34,650 bases of DNA from CAYMJK01 sp043101635 (GTDB taxonomy: Bacteria > Planctomycetota > Phycisphaerae > Phycisphaerales > UBA1924): contig JBICIE010000003.1 of the NCBI GenBank assembly GCA_043101635.1, positions 1 through 34,650 on the forward strand. The letters are read 5' to 3'. Below the pieces are notes generated by a model that was given only the letters and a program-made list of their open reading frames with translations, made no database searches and was not told the origin of the DNA. The translations under genes and the position numbers were made by a program. The stretch's first letter is position 1. Every line of letters begins with the position of its first letter. Positions 8,713 through 15,857 of the stretch are shown one piece after another.

Positions 8713-9888
8713 ATGTCGCAATCGCTGTATGAGCGCCTCGGGGGCGCCCGGACAGTGGACCGGGCGGTCGAGATCCTGTACCAGAAGGCGCAGGCGGACG
8801 CGCGGATCCGTTCCTATTTCGATCGGGTGAGCACGCGCCGGCTGATTCGCAAGCAGAAGGCGTTCCTGCGCTACGCCTTCGGCGGCCCGAGCGAGTATTC
8901 CGGGGTCGATCTGGCCGAGGCGCACCGCGGCGCGGTGGCCGACGGCCTCGACGACTCGCACTTCGACATCATGTGCGAGCACCTGGCGTCGACGCTGCGG
9001 GAGCTTGGGACGCCGGCTGACGCGGTGGCCGAGGCGATCCAGGCCATCGAGGGCGTGCGCGAAGATGTGCTGTGCCGCTCGGCGGTGGCCGGGGAGGCGC
9101 CGGCCGCCTCACCGCCGGAGCCGTCGCTGATCAAGCGCACGCTCGGGCTGCTGTACGGCGTGGTCTGCTACGCGATCTTCTTCGGCACGTTCCTGTATGC
9201 GGCGGGCTGGGTGGGCAACCTGCTCGTGCCCAAGTCGCTCGATGGCGACGCGGTCGATCCGTTCTGGCCGGCGCTGCTCATCAACGTGGGGCTGCTGAGC
9301 GTGTTCGCGGTGCAGCACAGCGTGATGGCGCGGCCGGCCTTCAAGCGCCGGTGGACGAAGATCGTGCCCCGGCCACTGGAGCGGAGCACGTATGTGCTGT
9401 TCTCCAGCGCTGCGCTGATCCTTCTGTTCTGGCAGTGGCGCCCGCTGGGCGGTGTGATCTGGGATGTGGAGGATCCGGCCGGCAGGGCGGCGCTGTACGG
9501 GCTGTTCGGCTTCGGCTGGCTGCTGGTGCTGGTCTCGACGTTCCTGATCAATCACTTCGACCTGTTCGGGCTGCGCCAGGTGTGGCTGTACTTCCGCGGC
9601 AAGAAGTACACGCCGCTGCGCTTCCAGCTTCCCTGGCTGTACCGGGTGGTGCGCCACCCGCTGTATCTCGGCTGGCTGTTCGCCTTCTGGGCGACGCCCA
9701 CGATGACGGTGACGCACCTGGTCTTCGCCGTGGTGACGACGGGGTACATCCTGGTGGCGATTCAGTTCGAGGAGCGCGACCTGATCGACGCCCACGGGCT
9801 CGATTACGCCGACTATCGCAAGCGGGTCCCGATGATCCTGCCGATCCCGAGGCGCCGCCCGGAGCCGGTGGCGCAGCCCGCGACCTGA
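8713..9888 (+). CDS. truncated haemoglobin fused to MddA/NnrU-like methyltransferase
   Basis: A 391-residue fusion. Residues ~1-125 are a group-1-like truncated globin: 'LYERLGGARTVDRAVEILY' with Tyr23 at the likely B10 position, 'FGGPSEYSG', and 'LAEAHRG' with His71 as proximal haem ligand. After an Ala/Pro linker, residues ~138-375 match the membrane methanethiol S-methyltransferase (MddA) family related to NnrU and isoprenylcysteine methyltransferases. Characteristic blocks are 'FAVQHSVMARPAFKRRWT', 'ERSTYVLFSSAALILLFWQW', 'STFLINHFDLFGLRQVWLY', 'RVVRHPLYLGWLFAFWATP' and 'FEERDLIDAHGLDYADYRKR', with five or six hydrophobic segments. AGGAGG at 8699-8704, eight nucleotides upstream, fixes the ATG. 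Known MddA makes dimethyl sulfide; the globin may bind O2 or NO for sensing or protection, which is inference. Confidence 0.88.
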   Translation: MSQSLYERLGGARTVDRAVEILYQKAQADARIRSYFDRVSTRRLIRKQKAFLRYAFGGPSEYSGVDLAEAHRGAVADGLDDSHFDIMCEHLASTLRELGTPADAVAEAIQAIEGVREDVLCRSAVAGEAPAASPPEPSLIKRTLGLLYGVVCYAIFFGTFLYAAGWVGNLLVPKSLDGDAVDPFWPALLINVGLLSVFAVQHSVMARPAFKRRWTKIVPRPLERSTYVLFSSAALILLFWQWRPLGGVIWDVEDPAGRAALYGLFGFGWLLVLVSTFLINHFDLFGLRQVWLYFRGKKYTPLRFQLPWLYRVVRHPLYLGWLFAFWATPTMTVTHLVFAVVTTGYILVAIQFEERDLIDAHGLDYADYRKRVPMILPIPRRRPEPVAQPAT

Positions 9889-9904
9889 CGGTCTCCCCCC
9901 AACA

Positions 9905-9937
9905 GCAGCAGCCCCGCGCCACGCGCGGGGCTGCTGC
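9905..9937 (+). terminator. 15-bp GC-rich hairpin after the globin-MddA gene
   Basis: GCAGCAGCCCCGCGC / GCGCGGGGCTGCTGC around a 3-nt loop, 16 bp after the stop codon. There is no T-tract, so if it terminates it does so by stem strength or with Rho help. Confidence 0.5.
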
Positions 9938-9960
9938 GCGCGCGAGCCGGCAGGTCGCGA

Positions 9961-9966
9961 TACGCT
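9961..9966 (+). promoter_or_regulatory. -10 element (TACGCT) upstream of the M14 peptidase gene
   Basis: TACGCT with a 7-nt gap to ATG 9974 and no Shine-Dalgarno. It is the last of the leaderless-type starts noted in this window. Confidence 0.4.
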
Positions 9967-9973
9967 TGCGGAC

Positions 9974-10786
9974 ATGGTCCGCTCGGAACAATGCGATGGC
10001 CCCGGGTCGGCCAGCCGCCGGGGGCGCGCAGCGCTGCTCGCGCTGCTGGCGGTTGCCGGCGGGTGCGCATCGGGAGGCGCCAGCCGCCAGATGACGCCGG
10101 CTGCTTCGGCGCGAGCGTCGGATCAGTCGTGGCGGTCGATCGGGCAGAGCCTGGAGGGGCGGGACCTGGAGGCGGCCACGTTCGGGCACGGGCCCCGGCG
10201 GTTCTACATCATCGGCGGCGTGCACGGGACCGAGACGGAGGGGCAGGCGGTGATCGCGGCGCTGGCGTCGGGCCTGGCCGGCGCCTTGGCGTCCGGCGCG
10301 ACGGTGCGAATCGTGCGCGACATGAACCCGGACGGCGCTGCGGCGGGCCGGCGCGGCAGCGCGGCGGGCGTCGACCTGAATCGCAACTGGCCGGCGCGGA
10401 ACTTCCGGCCGTCGCGCAGCGGCGGGCCGGCGCCGCTCAGCGAACCCGAGACGCAGGCCGTTCACGCAGACATCGCCGCGTTCGGGCCGGACTTGATCTT
10501 CGTGTTCCACTCGATCGGCTCGGGGCCGCTGGTGAACTACGACGGGCCGGCGTCCGAGGCGGCGGCGGTGTTTGCGACTGCCGCGGCAGAGATCGATCCG
10601 CGCTGGCGGATCGTGCCGGACATGGGCTACCCGACGCCGGGGTCCCTTGGGTCGTACTACGGGGTGGATCAGCAGATCCCGATCCTGACGATCGAGATGA
10701 AGCGCGGGGATGACTCGACGGAGGCGACGCGGGCAGCATTGGCGGGGCTGGAGGCCGTGCTTCAAGCTCTTGGAGGCGCCCCATGA
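9974..10786 (+). CDS. M14-family zinc carboxypeptidase, probable lipoprotein
   Basis: A 270-residue protein resembling murein-peptide amidase MpaA and other short M14 peptidases. The N-terminus has Arg residues, a hydrophobic run 'ALLALLAVAGG' and Cys31, a plausible lipobox, so the protein probably sits in the cell envelope. Zinc ligands are His84 and Glu87 ('GVHGTETEG') and His179 ('FVFHSIGSG'). 'VDLNRNWP' is the substrate carboxylate-binding motif, and Glu241 ('LTIEMKRG') is the general base. It would cleave C-terminal residues from peptides, perhaps cell-wall peptides. The stop overlaps the ATG of the next gene (ATGA), so the two are coupled. Confidence 0.88.
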   Translation: MVRSEQCDGPGSASRRGRAALLALLAVAGGCASGGASRQMTPAASARASDQSWRSIGQSLEGRDLEAATFGHGPRRFYIIGGVHGTETEGQAVIAALASGLAGALASGATVRIVRDMNPDGAAAGRRGSAAGVDLNRNWPARNFRPSRSGGPAPLSEPETQAVHADIAAFGPDLIFVFHSIGSGPLVNYDGPASEAAAVFATAAAEIDPRWRIVPDMGYPTPGSLGSYYGVDQQIPILTIEMKRGDDSTEATRAALAGLEAVLQALGGAP

Positions 10787-12981
10787 AGCAGCCGACTTCC
10801 GGTGGCGGCTGGGGCGCAATCTGGTACACGCTGCGCAAGGCGCAGGCGGCGGGGGGGACGCTCCGCATGCTGCGGGCCCTGCGCTCGCGCAACGCGTGCA
10901 AGACGTGCGCGCTGGGCATGGGCGGGCAGCGCGGCGGGATGGTCAACGAGGCGGGCAGGTTCCCCGAGGTGTGCAAGAAGTCGGTGCAGGCGATGGCGGC
11001 GGATCTGCAGGGGCGGGTCCGGGCCGGGTTCTTCGAGGAGTTCGACTTTGCGCGTCTGGAGCGGTTCTCGCCGCGGGAGTTGGAGGCTTCGGGGCGGCTC
11101 GTCGAGCCGCTGTATGCGGGGCCTGAAGATCGCAGCTATCGCGCGATCTCCTGGGATGAGGCGCTGGAGCGCATCGGCGCCAAGATGCGGGCGACGGCGC
11201 CGGACGAATCGTTCTTCTACTTCAGCGGGCGTTCCAGCAACGAGGCGGGGTTCCTGCTGCAGCTCGTGGCGCGCCTGTACGGCACGAACAACGTCAACAA
11301 CTGCTCGTTCTTCTGCCACCAGGCGTCGGGTGTGGGGCTGTCGAGCGTGACGGGATCGGGCACGGCGACCATCACGCTGGAGGATGTGGACCGGTGCGAC
11401 CTGATCTTCCTGATCGGAGCCAATCCGGCCTCCAATCACCCGCGCCTGATGCGGTCGCTGATGGACCTGAAGCGGCGCGGCGGGAAGGTGATCGTCATCA
11501 ACCCGCTGAAGGAAGTGGGGCTGGTCAACTTCCGCGTGCCATCCGATGTGCGCAGCCTGCTCTTCGGAACCCCGATCGCCGATCTGTATCTCCAGCCGCA
11601 CATCGGCAGCGATATCGCGCTGCTCACCGGTATTGCGCGCGCACTGCTGGAAATAGGCGCGATAGACGAGCAGTTCGTCAGCGCCCACGCCGAGGGCTGG
11701 GACGGCTTCCGGCGTCAGGTGGAGCGGACGGACTGGGCCGAGATCGAGCGGGCGTGCGGCATCGGCCGAGCGGCGATCGAGCAGGCGGCCCGGCTCTACG
11801 CGGCGTCGAACGCCGCGATCTTCTGCTGGACCATGGGAATCACCCATCACACGCACGGCGTCGAGAACGTGCAGATGATCGCGAATCTGGCGATGATGCG
11901 CGGGATGCTGGGCGGGCCGGGTCGCGGGCTGCTGCCGCTGCGCGGGCACTCCAACGTGCAGGGGATTGGCTCGATCGGGGCCGTGCCGCACCTGAAGGAC
12001 ACCGTTCTGCGCGCGCTGGAGGAGCGCTTCGGGGTGCAACTGCCGCGCACGCCCGGGATGGACACGCTGGCGTGCATGCGTGCCGCCGCCGAAGGGCAGG
12101 TGCGCTTCGCGCTGTCGCTGGGGGGCAATCTGTACGGCTCGTGCCCGGATGCGCGGGCGGCGCGGGAGGCGCTGCGGCAGGTGGACCTATCGGTCTTCCT
12201 GAGCACGACGCTGAACACGGGGCACTTTCACGGGCGCGGGCGCGAATCGATCATCCTGCCGGTGCTGGCGCGGGATGAGGAGCCGCAGGCGACGACGCAG
12301 GAATCGATGTTCAACTTCGTGCGCCTCAGCGACGGCGGACCGGCGCGCCTGGAGGGGCCGCGCAGCGAGGTGGAGGTGATCGCCGACATCGCTGAGCGCG
12401 CCCTGGGAAGCGGCGGTCCGCTGGATTTCGGCCTGATGCGCCAGCACCGCAACATCCGGGCTGCGATCGCCGCGGTGATCCCGGGCTACGAGGCGATCGG
12501 CGCCATCGACCAGACGCGCCGGGAGTTCCAGATCGGCGGGCGGACGTTCCACGAGCCGAAGTTTGCCACGCCGAGTGGGAGGGCGCGGTTCCACGCGGTG
12601 GCGATCCCGGCGAACGATCCGGGCGACGGGCGCCTGCGGCTCATGACGATCCGCAGCGAGGGGCAGTTCAATACCGTGGTGTACGAGGATGAGGACATCT
12701 ACCGCGGGCAGGAGCGGCGGGATGTGATCCTGATGAACGAGCGGGACATGGATCGGCTGGGCATCCGGCGCGACGATCGCGTCGTGGTCACCAGCGAGCA
12801 GGGGGAGATGGAGGCGCTGGCGCGGCCGTTCGACATTCCTGCCGGCAACGCGGCGATGTACTACCCGGAGGCGAACCTGATCGTGCCGCAGCGGGTCGAT
12901 GAGGCGTCGCGGACGCCCTCGTTCAAGAACGTGGCGGTACGCGTGCGCAAGGCGCAGCGCCTGCCGGTGGTGGCATCATGA
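10783..12981 (+). CDS. FdhF/YdeP-like molybdopterin oxidoreductase
   Basis: A 732-residue soluble molybdoenzyme of the formate-dehydrogenase-alpha-like YdeP group. The N-terminal block 'RNACKTCALGMGGQRGGMVNE' carries only a C-x2-C pair (Cys39, Cys42) instead of a full four-Cys cluster, as in YdeP relatives. 'FFYFSGRSSNEAGFLLQL' and 'NNCSFFCHQASGVGLSSVTG' form the cofactor pocket; Cys178 is the probable Mo ligand. 'LIGANPASNHPRLM' binds the guanine dinucleotide cofactor. The C-terminal cap includes 'RSEGQFNTVVYEDEDIYRG' and 'GIRRDDRVVVTSEQG'. No Tat signal, so cytoplasmic. The substrate of this group is not established; E. coli YdeP is linked to acid resistance. It overlaps both neighbours by four bases. 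Confidence 0.9.
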   Translation: MKQPTSGGGWGAIWYTLRKAQAAGGTLRMLRALRSRNACKTCALGMGGQRGGMVNEAGRFPEVCKKSVQAMAADLQGRVRAGFFEEFDFARLERFSPRELEASGRLVEPLYAGPEDRSYRAISWDEALERIGAKMRATAPDESFFYFSGRSSNEAGFLLQLVARLYGTNNVNNCSFFCHQASGVGLSSVTGSGTATITLEDVDRCDLIFLIGANPASNHPRLMRSLMDLKRRGGKVIVINPLKEVGLVNFRVPSDVRSLLFGTPIADLYLQPHIGSDIALLTGIARALLEIGAIDEQFVSAHAEGWDGFRRQVERTDWAEIERACGIGRAAIEQAARLYAASNAAIFCWTMGITHHTHGVENVQMIANLAMMRGMLGGPGRGLLPLRGHSNVQGIGSIGAVPHLKDTVLRALEERFGVQLPRTPGMDTLACMRAAAEGQVRFALSLGGNLYGSCPDARAAREALRQVDLSVFLSTTLNTGHFHGRGRESIILPVLARDEEPQATTQESMFNFVRLSDGGPARLEGPRSEVEVIADIAERALGSGGPLDFGLMRQHRNIRAAIAAVIPGYEAIGAIDQTRREFQIGGRTFHEPKFATPSGRARFHAVAIPANDPGDGRLRLMTIRSEGQFNTVVYEDEDIYRGQERRDVILMNERDMDRLGIRRDDRVVVTSEQGEMEALARPFDIPAGNAAMYYPEANLIVPQRVDEASRTPSFKNVAVRVRKAQRLPVVAS

Positions 12982-13628
12982 TGCGCGTGATATCGGTCAA
13001 TGTCGGCGGTGTGAAGAGCTACGAGTACAACGGCCGGAAGGTCGAGACGGGGATCTACAAGTTCCCTGTCGAGGGCCGCGTCAGGGTGGGCCGCCTGCGG
13101 GTCGAGGGTGACGGGCAGGCCGACCTGGAGAATCACGGGGGCGAGCACCGGGCGGTTTACATCTATCCGCACGAGCACTACGCGAGGTGGCGGCGCGAGC
13201 TGGGGCGCGAGGGCTTCGATCTCGGCCAGTTCGGGGAGAACCTGACCACCGAGGGGCTGCTGGAAGATGACATCTGCATCGGCGACACGCTGCGGGCTGG
13301 GCCGGAGGTTGTGCTCCAGGTGAGCCAGCCGCGCCCGCCGTGCTACAAGATGGCGATGCGCATCGGCGAGCCGCGGTTTCCGAAGCTGATGAGCGAGGCG
13401 TGTCTGGTCGGGTTCTACTGCCGCGTGCTGGGGGAGGGCCGGATCGGGGCGGGGGACGCCATTGAGATCGCCGGGCGCGATCCGGCCGGCCTCAGCGTCC
13501 GCGGGGCGTACCACCTCCGGTTCTTCGGGAAGGAGGATCGGGAGGGGGCCGGGCGCGCTGCACAGATCGAGGCGCTGGAGCCGGGGTGGCGGGAGGTGTT
13601 CCGCAAGCGCGCTGCGGCTGCACGCTGA
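12978..13628 (+). CDS. MOSC-domain protein (YiiM-like)
   Basis: A 216-residue MOSC protein. 'SVNVGGVKSYEYNGRKVETGIYKFPVEG' and 'ENHGGEHRAVYIYPHEHY' are the YiiM-type start. 'QFGENLTTEGL' and 'QVSQPRPPCYKMAMR' hold the conserved Cys (Cys122) thought to bind molybdenum cofactor or sulfur. YiiM relatives reduce N-hydroxylated substrates. ATG 12978 overlaps the stop of the upstream molybdoenzyme (ATGA). Coupling suggests that this MOSC protein serves or partners that enzyme in Mo-cofactor handling; this is inference. Confidence 0.9.
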   Translation: MMRVISVNVGGVKSYEYNGRKVETGIYKFPVEGRVRVGRLRVEGDGQADLENHGGEHRAVYIYPHEHYARWRRELGREGFDLGQFGENLTTEGLLEDDICIGDTLRAGPEVVLQVSQPRPPCYKMAMRIGEPRFPKLMSEACLVGFYCRVLGEGRIGAGDAIEIAGRDPAGLSVRGAYHLRFFGKEDREGAGRAAQIEALEPGWREVFRKRAAAAR

Positions 13629-13714
13629 TGTCGGCGCTCGCCGCAGGCTTCGGGGCCCGGGTACACTGGCGCCCCGGCGCGGCGGTCGCGTGGGGTCCGT
13701 GACGGGATGCGGCC

Positions 13715-15226
13715 ATGGGGACGGAGAAGTCGGCAGGGACTGCCGACCCACCAATGCAGTACGGCTTTCTCATCGATCACGACGCCTGCATTGGCTGCCA
13801 CGCCTGCACTGTCGCGTGCAAGGCAGAGAACAGCGTGCCGGTGGGCAACTTCCGGACCTCGGTGAAGTACATCGAGAAGGGCCGGTATCCGGATGTGCGC
13901 CGGCACTTCGCGGTGCTGCGCTGCAACCACTGCACCGATGCCCCGTGCGTCAAGATCTGCCCGGTCAACGCGCTGGAGAAGCGGGCCGACGGCATCGTGG
14001 ACATCGATCGGGACGCGTGCATCGGCTGCCGCGCGTGCATGCAGGCGTGCCCGTACGACGCGATTTACCTCAATGAGGATCTTGGCGCGGTCGAGAAGTG
14101 CCATTTCTGCGCGCACAAGGTCGAGCGCGGGCTGGAGCCGGCGTGCGTGACGGTGTGCCCGGTCGGCGCCATCATCCCCGGCGACCTCCAGGATCCGCAG
14201 AGCCGCATCGCGCAGATGGTGGCCGCCAACGACACGCTGGTGCGCCGGCCGGAGCAGAACACCCGGCCCAACGTCCACTACAAGGGGATTGCCCCCGAGG
14301 CGCTGGCGCCGGGAGAGCCTTCCCGCCCGCCGATGTACCTGTGGAGCGACCGGCCGCGGCACAAATCCGAGCCGTGGCCGATCAGCCTGCCGGTGCTCGA
14401 GGACACGCGGGTCGCGCTCGACTACGGGCACCGCGTGGAGTGGGGCTGGCCGGTTGCGCTGTACCTCGTGACCAAGGGGATCGCGGGCGGCGCGGCCATG
14501 CTGGCGCCGTTTGCCGGCGCCCTCGGGATGGGCGCGCAGGCGGGGCGCTGGCTGCCCGAGATCCTGGCCCTGGTCTTCACGCTGGTGACGACGGCGCTGC
14601 TGATCGAGGATCTGACCCGGCCGCACCGGTTCTACCGGCTGCTGACGCGCCCGAACTGGAACTCGTGGCTGGTCAAAGGCGGCATCGTGCTGGGCGCGTT
14701 CGGGGCGGTGACGAGTGCCGTCCTCGGGCTGCGACTGCTGGGATGGGAGGCGGCGGCGGACGTCCTGCGCTGGCCGAACGCGCTGCTGGGGGTAGCGGCC
14801 GCGGGATACACGGCGTTTCTGTTCGGGCAGTGCGAGGGGCGGGATCTGTGGCAGAGCAAGTGGCTCGGGCCGCACCTGATTGCGCAGGCGGTGCTGTGCG
14901 GGGCGGTGTGCCTGGCGCCGTTCACGGTAACGCACGGACCGATCGTGGGCGTGATCGCGATCGCGGCGCTGGCGCACGCGGCGATGTCGCTTGTGGAGCG
15001 GTATCGCCAGCACCACACCGCCAACGCCCGCCAGGCCGCGGCGTTCCTGGCGAGCCTGAAGCTGGGGCCGCTGCGCCCGTTTCGGGACGGGCTGATCATC
15101 GGCGTGGGGCTGACGATCGTGATTTCGCTGGTTGCGCCCGAGCCAGCGTTCATTGCCGCGCTGGTCGGGTTGTACCTGTATGAGTGGGCCTTTGTGCGGG
15201 CGGGTCAGTTGCCGCCATTGTCGTGA
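13715..15226 (+). CDS. four-cluster ferredoxin fused to NrfD-like membrane anchor (CISM electron-transfer subunit)
   Basis: A 503-residue fusion. Residues ~15-165 are a DmsB/PsrB/NrfC-type ferredoxin with four Cys groups ('CIGCHACTVACK', 'CNHCTDAPCVKICP', 'CIGCRACMQACP', and 'CHFCAHK' with 'ACVTVCP'), enough for four [4Fe-4S] clusters. Residues ~245-500 are an NrfD/PsrC-like integral membrane domain with about eight hydrophobic segments, starting around 'GWPVALYLVTKGIAGGAAML', that would exchange electrons with quinone. It forms a module with the catalytic subunit at 15858, although repeats separate the two genes. The absence of a Tat signal suggests that the iron-sulfur part stays in the cytoplasm. 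A TACACT hexamer at 13662-13667 may be a -10. Met15 is an alternative start. Confidence 0.9.
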   Translation: MGTEKSAGTADPPMQYGFLIDHDACIGCHACTVACKAENSVPVGNFRTSVKYIEKGRYPDVRRHFAVLRCNHCTDAPCVKICPVNALEKRADGIVDIDRDACIGCRACMQACPYDAIYLNEDLGAVEKCHFCAHKVERGLEPACVTVCPVGAIIPGDLQDPQSRIAQMVAANDTLVRRPEQNTRPNVHYKGIAPEALAPGEPSRPPMYLWSDRPRHKSEPWPISLPVLEDTRVALDYGHRVEWGWPVALYLVTKGIAGGAAMLAPFAGALGMGAQAGRWLPEILALVFTLVTTALLIEDLTRPHRFYRLLTRPNWNSWLVKGGIVLGAFGAVTSAVLGLRLLGWEAAADVLRWPNALLGVAAAGYTAFLFGQCEGRDLWQSKWLGPHLIAQAVLCGAVCLAPFTVTHGPIVGVIAIAALAHAAMSLVERYRQHHTANARQAAAFLASLKLGPLRPFRDGLIIGVGLTIVISLVAPEPAFIAALVGLYLYEWAFVRAGQLPPLS

Positions 15227-15227
15227 G

Positions 15228-15277
15228 AGGAGAGGACGCAGTGCGCAGAGAGCGCAGGGACGCAGAGAAGAGGAGCG
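15228..15277 (+). repeat. iterated CRCAGAG words, forward array
   Basis: Just after the ferredoxin/NrfD gene, words such as GCGCAGAG, AGCGCAGG and ACGCAGAG recur every 8-10 bases. The reverse-complement array is at 15799-15843, so the two bracket the intergenic region as an inverted pair. Confidence 0.65.
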
Positions 15278-15350
15278 GTTGAACTGAGATGAGGATGCGC
15301 CGGATGGGCCAGCACGATTGTGGCGATCGCCCGATCTCGCGATGCGCGAC

Positions 15351-15467
15351 GCAGCCCGAAGGGCTGGGCGCGAGTAGCCGGGGGTGGAGCGAGTCCGCGC
15401 AGCAGGACGAGCGACACCCCCGGACAAGCGGCCCCCAAAGCCGTCGACCCCGAAGGGGTCGTCGAGA
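15351..15467 (+). repeat. REP-like unit, variant A, copy 1
   Basis: The layout is a hairpin with GCCCGAAGGGC, then GTAG (15374-15377), a large hairpin from CCGGGGGTG to CACCCCCGG (15378-15423), and a hairpin CGACCCCGAAGGGGTCG. The centre of the large hairpin, GAGCGAGTCCGC...GGACGAGCG, is shared with the repeats flanking the RAYT gene at 21.4-22.2 kb. GTAG followed by a palindrome is the recognition layout of bacterial REP sequences. Confidence 0.75.
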
Positions 15468-15544
15468 CGTGACGTCGGCGCATCGGTGTGATGTGCAAAG
15501 GCTGCCGTGCAGCGCGGGCGCGTTTGGATCATTGGAATCGGACG

Positions 15545-15651
15545 CTTCGACGACCCCTTCAGGGTCGTGTGTCGGGGGCGGCGCTTTTCCGGGGGTGTCG
15601 CTCGCTGCGCTGGCTCCACCCCCGGCTACTGTCGATGAGCCCTTCGGGCTC
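15545..15651 (-). repeat. REP-like unit, variant A, copy 2 (inverted)
   Basis: It has the same three-hairpin order on the minus strand, with GTAG as CTAC at 15626-15629. Copies 1 and 2 face each other about 80 bp apart, so they form an inverted pair nested within the CRCAGAG arrays. The 631-bp gap at 15227-15857 holds only these repeats and a pyrimidine-rich tract at about 15750-15800; no gene is supported. Confidence 0.75.
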
Positions 15652-15798
15652 AGATGCAGTTGTCGCGGGCGGACCGGTGCGGCGCATTCGGCGTCTCTGC
15701 TGCGGCACTGTCCGAGCTTGGGCGCTCTCCTCTTTCATCAGTCTTCTGCTTCGTCTCTCGCTTCATCTTCCTCTTCTTCCTCTTCCTCTTCCTCTTCC

Positions 15799-15843
15799 GC
15801 TCTGCGTTCTCTGCGCTCTCTTTGCGATCTCTGCGTTCCTGCC
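15799..15843 (-). repeat. iterated CRCAGAG words, reverse array
   Basis: TCTGCG/TCTCTGCGC words repeat in tandem, the complement of the array at 15228. It ends 15 bp before the start of the molybdopterin gene, so it is within its 5' leader. Confidence 0.65.
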
Positions 15844-15857
15844 TTCAGGGGCATGTC

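Noticed and set aside
13662..13667. Leaderless start for the ferredoxin/NrfD gene at TACACT
   Set aside because: No suitable start codon lies 6-9 nt downstream; the ATG is about 48 nt away, so this is at most an ordinary -10.
15228..15843. CRISPR-like array from the repeated CRCAGAG words
   Set aside because: Units are 8-10 bp without unique spacers of constant length, and no cas genes are present. The same holds for the 21-bp array at 28465.
15654..15857. Upstream extension of the molybdopterin gene with an apparent Phe/Leu-rich 'signal'
   Set aside because: The residues come from a CTCTTC-type pyrimidine tract and CRCAGAG words, not from a conserved protein; the family starts at the MKDPSP region.
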